This document shows, in pieces, positions 25,018-35,269 of a DNA stretch of 64,000 bases. Made by a program: the position numbers and the translations under genes. Source of the DNA: Leucaena leucocephala (taxonomy: Eukaryota > Streptophyta > Magnoliopsida > Fabales > Fabaceae). Location of the stretch: positions 62,001-126,000 of the forward strand of contig JAYWLJ010000063.1 of assembly GCA_037074615.1 (NCBI GenBank), given 5' to 3'. The notes below the pieces were generated by a model. That model did not search any database. It was not told where the DNA came from and saw only the letters and a program-made list of their open reading frames with translations. Position 1 is the stretch's first letter; each line of letters starts with the position of its first letter.

Positions 25018-25465
25018 ATATTACTTAGTACAACCTTGTTATATCTTGTAGATTCTATACTGATATATTGATTAAAATTATTTATATTCTTAATACAAAA
25101 TTATTTCCTAGGTTACACCTACATAGTAAACACTTTTTAAGCATGTAAGTAATTCTTTATAAAATTCTACATTATTTTTTTAAAATTTATCAATCTATCT
25201 TCCGTTTCCTTGCATATCAAAATCAAAGTGCATTCTTTATGCCGAACAAGTTATAACATTTAAATGGAATATTGGGTCAATGCCCCCTCACTCGACCTTA
25301 ATAATATGGCGAGAGCTAGCTGGTGAGTCAAAAAAATAAAAACAATCAACGTGTATTTCGAGGGAAATGAGCATGATTTTATTCCCTGGAGGCGACACAT
25401 GATATGTTTATTGGAGGGACAGGGTAGAAAGGAAGAAAACAGATAAATAGAAAAAGAAGACAGCA

Positions 25466-25890
25466 TCAGTTGCGGTTGCTGTTTTTGTTGATGGAACTCT
25501 TGAGAGAGTCAGCATTCTGCTTGAGGGAGTCGGCGGAGTCCTGAGCCTTTCCAAGCACAGTGCCAGCAGCCCTCTGGGCAGAGTTCTTGGTAGAATCCCA
25601 TGCATCTTGCATCGCTTGCTTTGCTTTCTCCCCCATGTTCTCTGCCTTGGCTGACATCTCACTGCCCACCTCTCGTGCCTTATGCTTCATCTGCATGCAT
25701 TCATTCGTTCATTTTATAAACATATATCCATTATCAATGATTTACTTATATATGGAGCTAGTAAGCACGTACGTACTTCTTGGGGGGCGGTGGAATAAGC
25801 CTTGCTGTCATGGTTTTCATCGGCTTGGAGGTTCGTTTTCTCACCTACCCCAGTCGCATCACTGCTCAACGTCTCATTTGAGTTGGGTAC
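25466..25890 (-). CDS. LEA-like small hydrophilic protein, 3' exons
   Basis: Two exons are supported: 25777-25890 (38 codons, acceptor TTGTAG, donor GAA|GTACGT) and 25466-25690 (74 codons plus stop, acceptor CATGCAG). The protein is Lys/Ala/Asp/Ser-rich, has no Cys, and carries amphipathic 11-mer-like repeats (EMSAKAENMGEKAKQAMQDA; GKAQDSADSLKQ). This is typical of late embryogenesis abundant proteins, which are disordered and protect cells during desiccation. I could not place the start exon; it should lie upstream of 25890. A start at the Met just inside the second exon is the alternative and would give a 74-aa protein. LEA family certain enough; subgroup not. Confidence 0.72.
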
Positions 25891-26151
25891 CTACAATTAA
25901 TATAACAACTGAGTTGTGTACGCGTGAATTAATCCATCAATGATCATGTTCATCATGATTCATGAGTGTGTGCATACTTGATTAATAGGCCTGGGAGTGG
26001 CGACTCCAAAAAGCCTGGGGTTCCAAGTTCGAGTTCTAGCAATTGTTGCTCCGGCATGCCCAAACTTTGGGAGGGACATCACTAGGTTGCTCAACTTTCC
26101 CATTGCTCTGATTAATTATCAGGCACCTGTTTGATTTCTATCCCCTGCCCC

Positions 26152-26196
<45 letters not shown>

Positions 26197-27978
26197 GGTC
26201 TTTAACGACCCACTCGGAGTAATTCGGTCACAGTTGTGGTGAGAAAATGAAGATCCATCTCCATGGCGATCCACCTTCCATGGGATCCAGTATTATAGGA
26301 TATAAACAATGGTCCCCCACGTACGTAAACTTACTAACTTTTAATTCCCAATAAATTAAAATCCATCACAATATCCATACATTTTTCATTTTCTTTCACC
26401 ATGCATTCACACACATAATACGTTTATAAAAAAAAAAGTCTAGAAAATCAATAATTTTCTCGTGCAACTATATATATAACCTCATTTTTCAACATATCAT
26501 ATGCCATGTTGCCGTGAAAATCTCATCTATATTTAGATATCTCAACCTTTTGTATTTTAAATCGATACTCTCCCCCCTCTTAAAATATAAGTTTTTTTTT
26601 TTTTCTAAATTTGTCTTGTCCTAGGATATATGGCCTACCTGAAATTATATAGAGGCATTAAATTCTTATTTTCCCCATTTTATCCTTCGCCGGGAAATGT
26701 AAATCATTTTAGAATTTTAAAAGGGCAGTGTTATAAAGTATTATAATTTTTCTGATAAATTTAGTGAATGAACTTCTTTCCTTAGTCTGTGTATGAGTAA
26801 ATATTTAAATGACCGTCTCGTTTGTAATTACAAGGAAAATGTAACGATTGGAAAGGAACCAAGCTTCTCCTTTCCCTAGCGTTGCACGCTTGTTGGTCCC
26901 ATCCTCAAATCCTTCTTCCTTCGTCAATTATGCAAGCTTCATCATTGACACGTCCTATCTTCTCTGCTCGTACAATTTAAAGGCCAAGGTTGCGTGGGTT
27001 GTGAAGAGGGAGAGAAGGATATTGGGTTCGAAGGATTTGAACTCAACAGTAAAAAACCATGTCTTCTCCGTTGAACAATATTTCTCCTTTTTCTCCTAGT
27101 AATCAAATATTATTTTATTAATTAACATATGTTTCCTATTCTCTGCATACCAGATATGTTCCCTTTCCTTTTCCCTTCTTTCTATCAAAAGAAGGGCCAT
27201 ATCTTTTTCTTCCACTGCTGTCATAAACTTTCAGTTCATGTCAACAAAATCATCAAATAAAAGCATAACACGAGAGTTTAAAATTCAAAAACAAAATCAA
27301 CATAATCATCACTTTCATATTAATATATGGTTATTATTGTTTCAGATCAAAACATGAAGAAAATCAACTTTAGATTCAAAGCGTCCTCGAATCACCCATA
27401 GACCAGCCATTGAGACTCTTGGAAACTTTTATATCCTGAGCATCCATGCTTTTCGGTCTTTGATTACCCAAATGTTTAAGCTTTTCCCTGGTAGTTGTTT
27501 CAGCCTGTCAGTCGTAGGTAGCTTCTCCATGAGATTAAACTCTTCTTTATCTCTTCCCAGGACTTTAGCCTTGTAAGATATTTGGGTTTTACCCCCTCCA
27601 TGTTGTTCCCATCCGGCCTCTTTTATGTCTTCCAACTAAGTTAAAAATACCCATTCCTTTTCATAACACGCTGATTAAACTTATTTCATTCTATCTAACC
27701 TCTTAGCGTGCCTTTAATGCAACCTTCATTTTTCCATTCCATTTTCATGCGAACACTCCACAAACCAAACCAAGCCATGGTGTTTAAAAACTAATAAAAT
27801 CCGAGACTTCAACTAACAAATAAGAAGAAACATTACATGTCCCACAAACAAATAAATACGATCAATCTTATTCTGCTTTCATGAAACAGTATTTTATTGT
27901 GGGCTACAAGCCAGAAACATAACGCATACAAATCGGTTTTATATAAATAGAGAGACACACACAGACACACGCACAACT
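25891..27978. other. LEA upstream region and intergenic DNA
   Basis: It should contain the unplaced LEA 5' exon and promoter. A tRNA-box-B-like GGTTCCAAGTTCGAG at about 26017 may be a different SINE remnant. A TA microsatellite is at 26158-26192. From 27100 on I see only AT-rich sequence and the RGP5 3' UTR. Confidence 0.5.
26158..26192. repeat. (TA)n microsatellite
   Basis: About 17 uninterrupted TA dinucleotides. Confidence 0.95.
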
Positions 27979-29028
27979 TCAGCCGGTTGAGGAACCAACT
28001 GACATCCAAAGCTTGACCCAGTCTTCCATGGCTTGGGCAGCCCGCAAAAACAGAGGATCTACCTGTCCCAGTTTCTCCTTCACTGCCTTGGCCATCTCCG
28101 CCACACAAGCCTCTGGTGTACTTGCTGACTGCGGCAACCTCAACGCCTGAAAGAAAGGAACGATGTCCTCCATCAATTTCACCCCTTGCCACTCTTTCTT
28201 CAGGCTCTCTATGGCACTACCTCTTTGCGTTCTATAAATATAGGGCAGCCCTGTTTTCACACCTAGGCCTAAATGATCACATATCACTTTTACACACATT
28301 CCGGACCATAAATCTTCAATTGTTTCCCACCTCAACTTTCCTTCCTCGGCCAACTTCAAGGCAGGGACTAATGCAGGGCCAACTACTTCACGGTTAAAAG
28401 CAATGTTGATTCCACTAACAGGTATCATAGTTCTCACAGGAACTGTCATAACTGCATCCACATATGGCATATTCCTCACTCCTGGCTTGAGTGCTTGTGT
28501 TGGTGCATCAAAGTCTGCCTGATTGAGCCATAAGCCACATGACAGAGCACAATCAACTCCACTTCGCAAACTAAATGGGTAACCACGAACAAAATCTGCA
28601 CCCTTCCGGTAAGGATCATAGAGTGTATTAAAGAAGAAAGGGGTCGCTGGGGTCTTGAGGTTAAATAGATGCCCAGACACAGCATCTACCACATTTCCCA
28701 TATTATCCCTCGCTGGAATGCAATCATCATCAACACACACAATATATTTCTTCCGTGAAACTAGATAAGCAAAGTACCTACAAGAGTAGCCAGAGAATAG
28801 GCCAGCATTGGAGGAACCCACAACTCGCTCAATATCAGACTTCGAATAGACATCCAACTCAAAGCCTTCAGGAATTCGAAGATCCTCTTTGAGATCAGGA
28901 TCTTTGACAATTATCATGTGGAAACGAGAGAAAAATGGTCTCCATTCGTTCATAAAAAATGTCATGTCAGAGTGCAGTGCACCAATCACTATATCCACTT
29001 CACTCTCGTTGATATTTGCTTGAGACAT
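27979..29028 (-). CDS. RGP5: Reversibly glycosylated polypeptide / UDP-arabinopyranose mutase family, RGP5 type
   Basis: Single-exon ORF of 349 aa, close to Arabidopsis RGP5. The family hallmark DDD is at residues 100-102 (VCVDDDCIPARDN), and the region around the autoglycosylated Arg is present (GADFVRGYPFSLRSGVDCAL). VPVRTMIPVSGINIAFNRE and the C-terminal VKLWMSVGSS also match. RGPs interconvert UDP-arabinopyranose and UDP-arabinofuranose for wall polysaccharides on the cytosolic face of the Golgi. For RGP4/5-type members, mutase activity alone has not been shown, and they may work in heteromeric complexes. Only 77 bp separate its ATG from the stop of the upstream 97-aa gene. A TTTGTGCAG near 29054 could be a 5' UTR acceptor. 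Confidence 0.93.
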   Translation of the reverse strand: MSQANINESEVDIVIGALHSDMTFFMNEWRPFFSRFHMIIVKDPDLKEDLRIPEGFELDVYSKSDIERVVGSSNAGLFSGYSCRYFAYLVSRKKYIVCVDDDCIPARDNMGNVVDAVSGHLFNLKTPATPFFFNTLYDPYRKGADFVRGYPFSLRSGVDCALSCGLWLNQADFDAPTQALKPGVRNMPYVDAVMTVPVRTMIPVSGINIAFNREVVGPALVPALKLAEEGKLRWETIEDLWSGMCVKVICDHLGLGVKTGLPYIYRTQRGSAIESLKKEWQGVKLMEDIVPFFQALRLPQSASTPEACVAEMAKAVKEKLGQVDPLFLRAAQAMEDWVKLWMSVGSSTG

Positions 29029-29105
29029 ATTTAAGTCTTACAAATTTACTGCACAAACCAAATTCGTTTTAGCCTTCTCAAAGCTGACAAGTTCAGTTCA
29101 AATAG

Positions 29106-31168
29106 CTATCTGGTGCTGAAACTACACAAAGCTACCTTCAAATTTTTCAGAACATCCTGTCAAATGAGATTCTTCAAAGGTCAGAAAAATACTTCTTCAT
29201 TAGGGGGAAATATTTATTTGAGAAATTTTGAAACAACTCACTGGTAGCAGCACAGGGGTCACAATATGCTGGATGTTAAGTGCCTGAATAAGTGAGATGA
29301 CTTCCTCCTTACCAGTTGCCACGAACAGCCTCAGAACCTTCTCAGTCAGCTTTCCAGCCTTCAATATTCTCTGCCCATGAAAGTCATATAAAGCAATGAG
29401 GATGCCAACAACGACAGAATAAAACTTAAGGTTAGAGTGAACATACACATTTGAAGAAAATAAAACACATGAAACAGGGCAATTGAGCCAGTGAGTTGAG
29501 GTATAAGTAGAGATTTGGGTTCAAATCCTCTAGATGTGACTGGGAGGAAAAAAGAGGAAACAGATGGTAGTTCTACTACACGGTACACAATATGAAGCAT
29601 TGCTGCCTTAAATAGTGTAGAGTCCTTAATGCCTATTATCAAGTTAGCCGCAGTTGCTATAGGAACAAGAAAAGACAATTGAAAATTTGATAGCCTAATA
29701 AAACAGATGGCATGCAAAAACCGTTACATGGAATCTCCGTCTCTCTAACATAACTATTAAATTCCCATATATTGACAATTTTCAAATATGGAGACAAATC
29801 AACAATTGACGTCAAAGAGCCATCAACTTAGCAAAGCCATATGAAGTACTAAAGATTATTGGTAGGGGGAAATCTTGAAAGCGAAAATAGTTCAATCAAC
29901 TCAGACAAGTCATCCATAGGGTGAATCGTTGAAATTATCCGATGAAGCTAGATTTTCACAAAAACATTAGAAGCAAGAAAATATCTATCTCTATACTTCT
30001 GGCAACCTAAGAATAAATTAGCAAAAGAGTGAAGTTAAAAACTTTCTTCTTCTTTTTAATCTGAGAATAAACAACTTGGCCAAACATGAATCTAGAATTA
30101 ACCTGCAAAATACATAGTCATGGTTAGTGGTTACAGCCATATTATCATGGCAACGGTTTGTTTGTTATAGAAGATACTCTCAACTTCCTCCTGGTTGGGT
30201 GGATCAAGATCAAGACCCAACAAGCAGCTTAAGAAACTAACACCAACAACCTCAATTGTTGTCACAGCAATTCGTTACATGATATGCTCAGCATGTTGTT
30301 GATAAATTGCAAAATTATTACAACTTAAACGTTTCAACCCACATAAGAAAAGATTTGAAGATTTTAAGAACAAGTTATACCTCTTCATTGGCACTAGATT
30401 TTATTAAATATATGGGAAAGATTAGACGGCTCAAGTCCTTTGAAATCAGTAAAATGATGACAGAAGCTACTAATATTCATGAGAAGTAAGTCCGAATGTA
30501 AATATAATTCGGCAAAATGGAGCATGCAGTTATAATTGGATTCCACCGATAAACTATGAACTGGATAAAAAGCTTGGTAGAACAACGTGTCATCCTAATA
30601 AAATAAAAATTAAAAAATTAAAATCGAACCATCCTTCAATTTCAATTATCATAAAAAGGTTTCCACCCTCTTGATGAAGGAAGATCATAACAGGGTTTTG
30701 ATGTGCAGGAGCAGAAAAGATCCATTTACATTTCAGTCATTCATACCAACAATATCTAAAGTTAAAGCATAAACAATCATTATATTACCTTTATGGAAGA
30801 TAGGCTAATGATCCATCGATTGGACTCACATCCAAGATGATAGAAAGAAAAAAATAGAACAATACCAGTTAAGCCTAGCCGGAAGACTCGCATGACTTAC
30901 AATTCGTCGATGGGACGCTTTACAATCAGTGGCAGTCTAGTGGGGAAAAATCGGTAGAAAATTAAACAGCAGAGGAGAGCGACGCCGAAGTGATTACTTC
31001 CAAAAAATGACAAATACAGAGATGAAAATAGCAACAGAAGAGAAAGGAAGATACCAGGAAGAGGTCGAGGAGGATGTGGTCAGGGATGGGAGTGAGATCG
31101 GAGATGTCGGAGAGATTAAGGAGGGCTGAGTCAAGAGTAAGAGAAAGGAGGGAAGGGGGAGCTTTCAT
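29106..31168 (-). CDS. Small three-exon conserved-looking plant protein (97 aa)
   Basis: Exons 31055-31168, 29242-29370 and 29106-29156 join in phase 0 at all junctions (CTG|GTATCT, GGGCAG|AGA, CCA|GTGAGT, GACAG|GAT). The protein begins MKAPPSLLSLTLDSALLNLS, then IPDHILLDLFLRILKAGKLT and LRLFVATGKEEVISLIQALN. It is mainly helical and Leu-rich, without signal peptide or membrane segment. The IPDHILLDLF part resembles the start of an F-box-like helix, but I would not call a domain. I recognise it as a conserved-looking plant small protein without a known function. It ends 77 bp upstream of the RGP5 start on the same strand. The third exon is short and is the least certain. Confidence 0.7.
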
Positions 31169-31414
31169 TCAATCGAGAGTCATCGTCATAAATATGCGAC
31201 ACTGTCACCGCAAGACTTAAGACGTCTGAATTCCGAACTCGACTCCGAGAATGCAGCCTCCACGCCCTGTTTGCTTCGTCCTCCCAACTTCGTTGCTTCC
31301 GTCCTTGTATTCTCCCTTCCCAGCCAGGCCTGCCCCATAGTACCTGGGCATCCAATATTTCAAGGGCAGATGACATTTGAGGACATTGTCAGACCATTAA
31401 TTATATTTAATATT

Positions 31415-31590
31415 ATGTTAATCCGAGTAATAAGCGATTTGATATCGCTTAAAAGAGATCTCGAGTTCAAGCCTTAGCATATGTAAAAGATTCTCGTTAG
31501 AAGACTCACCCACCATAGGTACGCGACGCGACGCGAGTCAGATCCGGATATAGTTGAGATAAAATTCCGATGAACCGAGTGGGCAAAAAA
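31415..31590 (+). mobile_element. tRNA-derived SINE, copy 3
   Basis: Head TTAATCCGAGTAATAAGCG (box A) and GAGATCTCGAGTTCAAGCC (box B), body CACCCACCATAGG with a small GCGAC expansion, and tail GTGGGCAAAAAAA. It is flanked by a perfect 16-bp target duplication, AATTATATTTAATATT at 31399-31414 and 31591-31606. It sits upstream of the 97-aa gene. Confidence 0.93.
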
Positions 31591-31606
31591 AATTATATTT
31601 AATATT

Positions 31607-32502
31607 TTTAATATTTAACTATATCATGTTAGTGCTTGTTTTATAATTTTTTTTAAAATTTATTTTTTTCATATTTTTAACACTAATATTTAATTTTTTA
31701 AAATTAAAAATATTAAAGATGAGCATTGAAAATAAAATTTGAGTATTATATATATTAAACTACTCAGTACTAAAATAATTAAATATCAATAGTGAAAATT
31801 AGGTAAGGAATATAAAATATGAATATTGAAAAAATTAATTAAAAATGTAATATTAACGTAGAACTTTAGTCCTTTTAAAAAAATATTCAAAATTCAAGGT
31901 TCTTATGTGTAACTAATTTTAACCTTCCCTCTCTCTATTTTAGGGTCACAAAAAAGTTACTGCTTTTAAAATATATATTTTGTATGTATATTTTTATGAT
32001 AATATAAAATGTTCTGCCCTTAAAATTATCTTAGATGGTAAGATTGTAAATAAAATTTAAAGGTAAGTAATTTATAAAAATTAAAAAAATTAATTAAATT
32101 AGTTATATATATTAATTTTTTTAAATTATTTTAATATATGCGCTGGATATGAAAAATTTAAAAAAAAATTGTAAAATGGAAGATAAATTAAATTGAGGTA
32201 TTAAATAACGTTTCACACAGAATAAATTGATGATCCGTTGTCTTGCAAGTGGAAGTGCTCGCTAATATTGAGACGGTAAAGTCATATGTACATATAAAAC
32301 AAATAGCAGCAGTAAAAGAACGAAAAAGACGTGCTGAAGTGCAGAGGTTTGGATGGGGAGGGGGCATACTTGGAAAATAAATGAAGAAGAGGAATCTAGT
32401 AGTCTCGGATAGAATATAAACCTAGAACTAATATCCATCCGTCATTATGGCCACTTGTCAAAGATACACAAACAAAACAGGGCACAGGAAGAAAAGGCAG
32501 AT
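31607..32502. other. Intergenic AT-rich DNA
   Basis: No gene recognised. The right end is the 3' side of the 218-aa gene. Confidence 0.6.
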
Positions 32503-33314
32503 TCAAGAGCCATTGGACTTGACTCCAAGGATGGACATAAGAAAGTGAAGGCGGTCATGGATTTCATCGGCGCTGCAGGAAGCGCTGAGCAGAGAGGGTG
32601 GCTCAACTCCGGCCACAATATACAGGTTCTTTAATTCATCCATGCACGACGATTGTGGGGCTCCTTCGTATCCTACTATCACTCGGACGGCATTCATCTC
32701 TTTCCACAGCTTCTCCTCATTAACCGCCACCTGCAACGGCAATTAATTTCAACCTCCTCATTCTCTCGCCATGAAATTTCCAACACCAATATTTTTTTAT
32801 AAAAAGGGCCTTCACCTCGTTATTATTAGGAGGACTCATATTGCGTCCAGCCGAGGGATTTTCGGAATCCGCAACAGCATTAGAGGATTCTGCGCCATAA
32901 TTAACCTCAGACGGATGTAATTGTGAGTACGCTAATTAAACACAGCGCAGGGAAATTACCTTGATGTAAAGCGATTGTTGTTTCATCGGCAGTCACTACA
33001 CTTGGAATTGGGTCGTGACTGTCATCAACTTGCTTTTTTCCATCTCCCAAACGAACGACATAAGAGGACGTGGCAGGCATGGGGAGCAATTTACTCATGA
33101 GCTTGTGCGTGCAGGCATGGCTAGCCAAAAAGAGGCCGAAAGGGATTGAAAGGGAGATCCCAATTACTGAAACAACCGCAAGAGGTGGAACAACCACTGG
33201 GGCAGAAGATGCCAACAAGCCCGCCACCAGTATCTGCTTTCCCATTCTCACCCACCTCCTCCTCCTCCTCTCCTCCTCTCCTCCTTCCATCCTGTCCCAT
33301 CCGGCCCTAATCAT
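32503..33314 (-). CDS. Small protein with an oleosin-like hydrophobic segment (LDIP-like?)
   Basis: Three exons join in phase: 32960-33314, 32816-32889 and 32503-32730, giving 218 aa. A charged N-terminus (EEERRRRRWVRMGKQ) precedes about 40 hydrophobic residues with a Pro-rich centre (LLASSAPVVVPPLAVVSVIG, then LSIPFGLFLA), suggesting a hairpin or a membrane or lipid-droplet anchor. The middle is polar and low in complexity. The C-terminus is globular (EKLWKEMNAVRVIVGYEGA, LYIVAGVEPP, LHFLMSILGV). The Arg-rich start could instead begin at the Met before GKQILVAG. It lies close to an RGP5 gene, as lipid-droplet protein LDIP (At5g16550) lies near RGP5 (At5g16510) in Arabidopsis. LDIP is a hypothesis only. 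Exon 2 has the shortest intron, 70 bp. Confidence 0.62.
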
Positions 33315-35269
33315 AGTTACTATCCATTTTCAAACCACCCTCCAATCTCCATCATGATAAAAAAAAGCGGTAATTAATGACTAACTAGTTGCGAGGAGCA
33401 AAGTGCATTTACCCGTTTCGTACAGCAAGTAGAATCATGCATGCTCACTCCTCTGCTCCATCTCAAAACCAATTACTCCGCTGCCAAGCTTGAGAACCAT
33501 TTGGCTCAGATCTTCGGCATCCTATAGGGAGCAATCGGGCCATCTCTGTTCTCTGTGTAATGTGACACGTGTTTGAAACGAAACGGTGACACCTTCTGTT
33601 TATGCCAGATTGAATTCCACATGGCTTCCTCTGCATGCATGCAGCATTACATTTTTTTAAGGATAAAAATTAACTAAACAATACTAGTAGTAAGGGTGGG
33701 CAACATGTCCCGATCTCAAATGTTGTAAGACAGGTTTATTTTATCCCGTAAAGGATTGGGATGAAAATCTATTGGGACTAGTCTCAACCGGACTCTCAAG
33801 ATGTCCTGCCCCGTTCCAATAGTATTTATTTATTTTTTAAATACAAAATATGTCGTCGTGCGTGATTAGTCAGTCCTAATTCTCCTCACTCACTTCACTG
33901 ATTCCAACTTTAGTTTCACTAGACCATCGACTCATTAGCACTGTACGACCAATTCCCCACCGCCATTCCCGTACTCTTGATTCACACCCTTCTATACCAA
34001 TGCGATCCTATTACATTATCATCTCCATTTTTTTATTTCATAATACTTGAAGCTACAAAACTATAACTATAACTTTTATCTTAAATCTGAATACCCATGC
34101 ATGTATTGCAATCATATTCAGTTTTAAAATCTTAATCTAAATTTCATATTCTTTAATTCAGCTTAATACCCACACATTTACAAGATTTAGATGGAACAAT
34201 CAATTTCTCAATCAACAATCAAACATTTTAGATTATCCAATTCAACTACCAATCACTTCCTCAATCAAACATTTTTCCTTTCGAAAGCTTAATTTCTATT
34301 CAAACCCAACATCCCAACTTAAAAATATAACAAGATGAAGAATGGAGATGACGAGGGAGACTCACCTTGACTGAGGACGACATGGATGACAGAGCAGCCA
34401 ACAGTCTTGACACAGCAGCCAACGACAACGTGGATGATAGAGGATGAAGTTGCAGAGCAGAGGAATGGTGGATGTGTGACGCAAAGCTCCCCAATAGCAT
34501 AAGATCTGAATGGTGAGAAACACCACGACAACGAATGGCAACAACTTAGTCAACGAAAAACACGCAACGACGTGAAATCTCGAAGCTTCTTCTGTCTCTC
34601 TCTATGTCGTCTACGCCTCTATGGGAAAATGAAAGGAACGGTGGATGTTGATATTTTAAACACAGAGAGAAGATCGATCTTTTCACACGATGGGTTAAAA
34701 CAAAAATAAAAATTTAAGTTATGAGATTCAACCCCTAACCCTTCCCTTTCGTTATCGCCTCCAACACCACTCAACTACTAACTTCTCTTTAACACATAAT
34801 TGCAAAAACTAATATATATATATATATTATCCAAACATATTAAGAATTTCCATTATATTCTGAATCCTTCCCGTAAACACCCTAACTAGTAGCATGATTT
34901 ACTCAAATAATTATCCATGCACAATTTTTAAAACAGCTCTACTTGTTATTGTGTTTGATAATGACATAATCTTTTTACAATTTTAAAAACAAAAAATGAG
35001 TGTGGACCCCCTTTTTTATTTGCTTTTGCTTTTTGTTTTCGTTTTCGTTTGGGGCTTTCTCAGACGGGAGAGATCGCATGTGCAATGGGCTAAGCCTACG
35101 TGAGATGTCCATACCGTATTACGGACTGGATGCCTTCCCTCGGGAGTTAAACTCTGATAAAGTCAGTCAAATAATAATGCGATAATTGGCTAGTTCAGGA
35201 CCCTCCCATTCATTCTATGCCTTCACTCGTGAGAGTAGTTTCTATCGGACCATTGTAATTGATACTGGC
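33315..35269. other. Divergent intergenic region between the 218-aa gene and Pelota
   Basis: It holds two promoters in opposite directions. GTAAGGGTGGGCAACATGTC at 33690 resembles the start of a hAT-type element, but I found no matching second end. The Ser/His-rich reading frames near 34300-34550 are overlapping low-complexity frames. The Pelota leader is probably 35040-35269. Confidence 0.5.

Noticed and set aside
25980..26100. Second SINE family
   Set aside because: A B-box-like motif is present, but I could not define ends or a duplication.
26848..27099. 83-codon plus-strand ORF
   Set aside because: No recognisable domain, signal or neighbours supporting a gene.
27429..27635. 68-codon minus-strand ORF downstream of RGP5
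   Set aside because: Protein-like in places, but without a family match or splice context.
29480..29560. tRNA or second SINE family
   Set aside because: Only a B-box-like GGGTTCAAATCC; no A box at the right distance, and no tail with a target duplication.
33690..33860. Full hAT element
   Set aside because: A hAT-like start (GGGTGGGCAAC) was seen, but no matching inverted end or 8-bp duplication was found.
34300..34553. Three overlapping Ser/His/Leu-rich ORFs
   Set aside because: Overlapping frames of one low-complexity stretch; none resembles a protein family.
35186..35269. N-terminal extension of Pelota
   Set aside because: The frame is open upstream but begins at a non-ATG codon and encodes residues not found in Pelota; the ATG at 35270 matches the family start.
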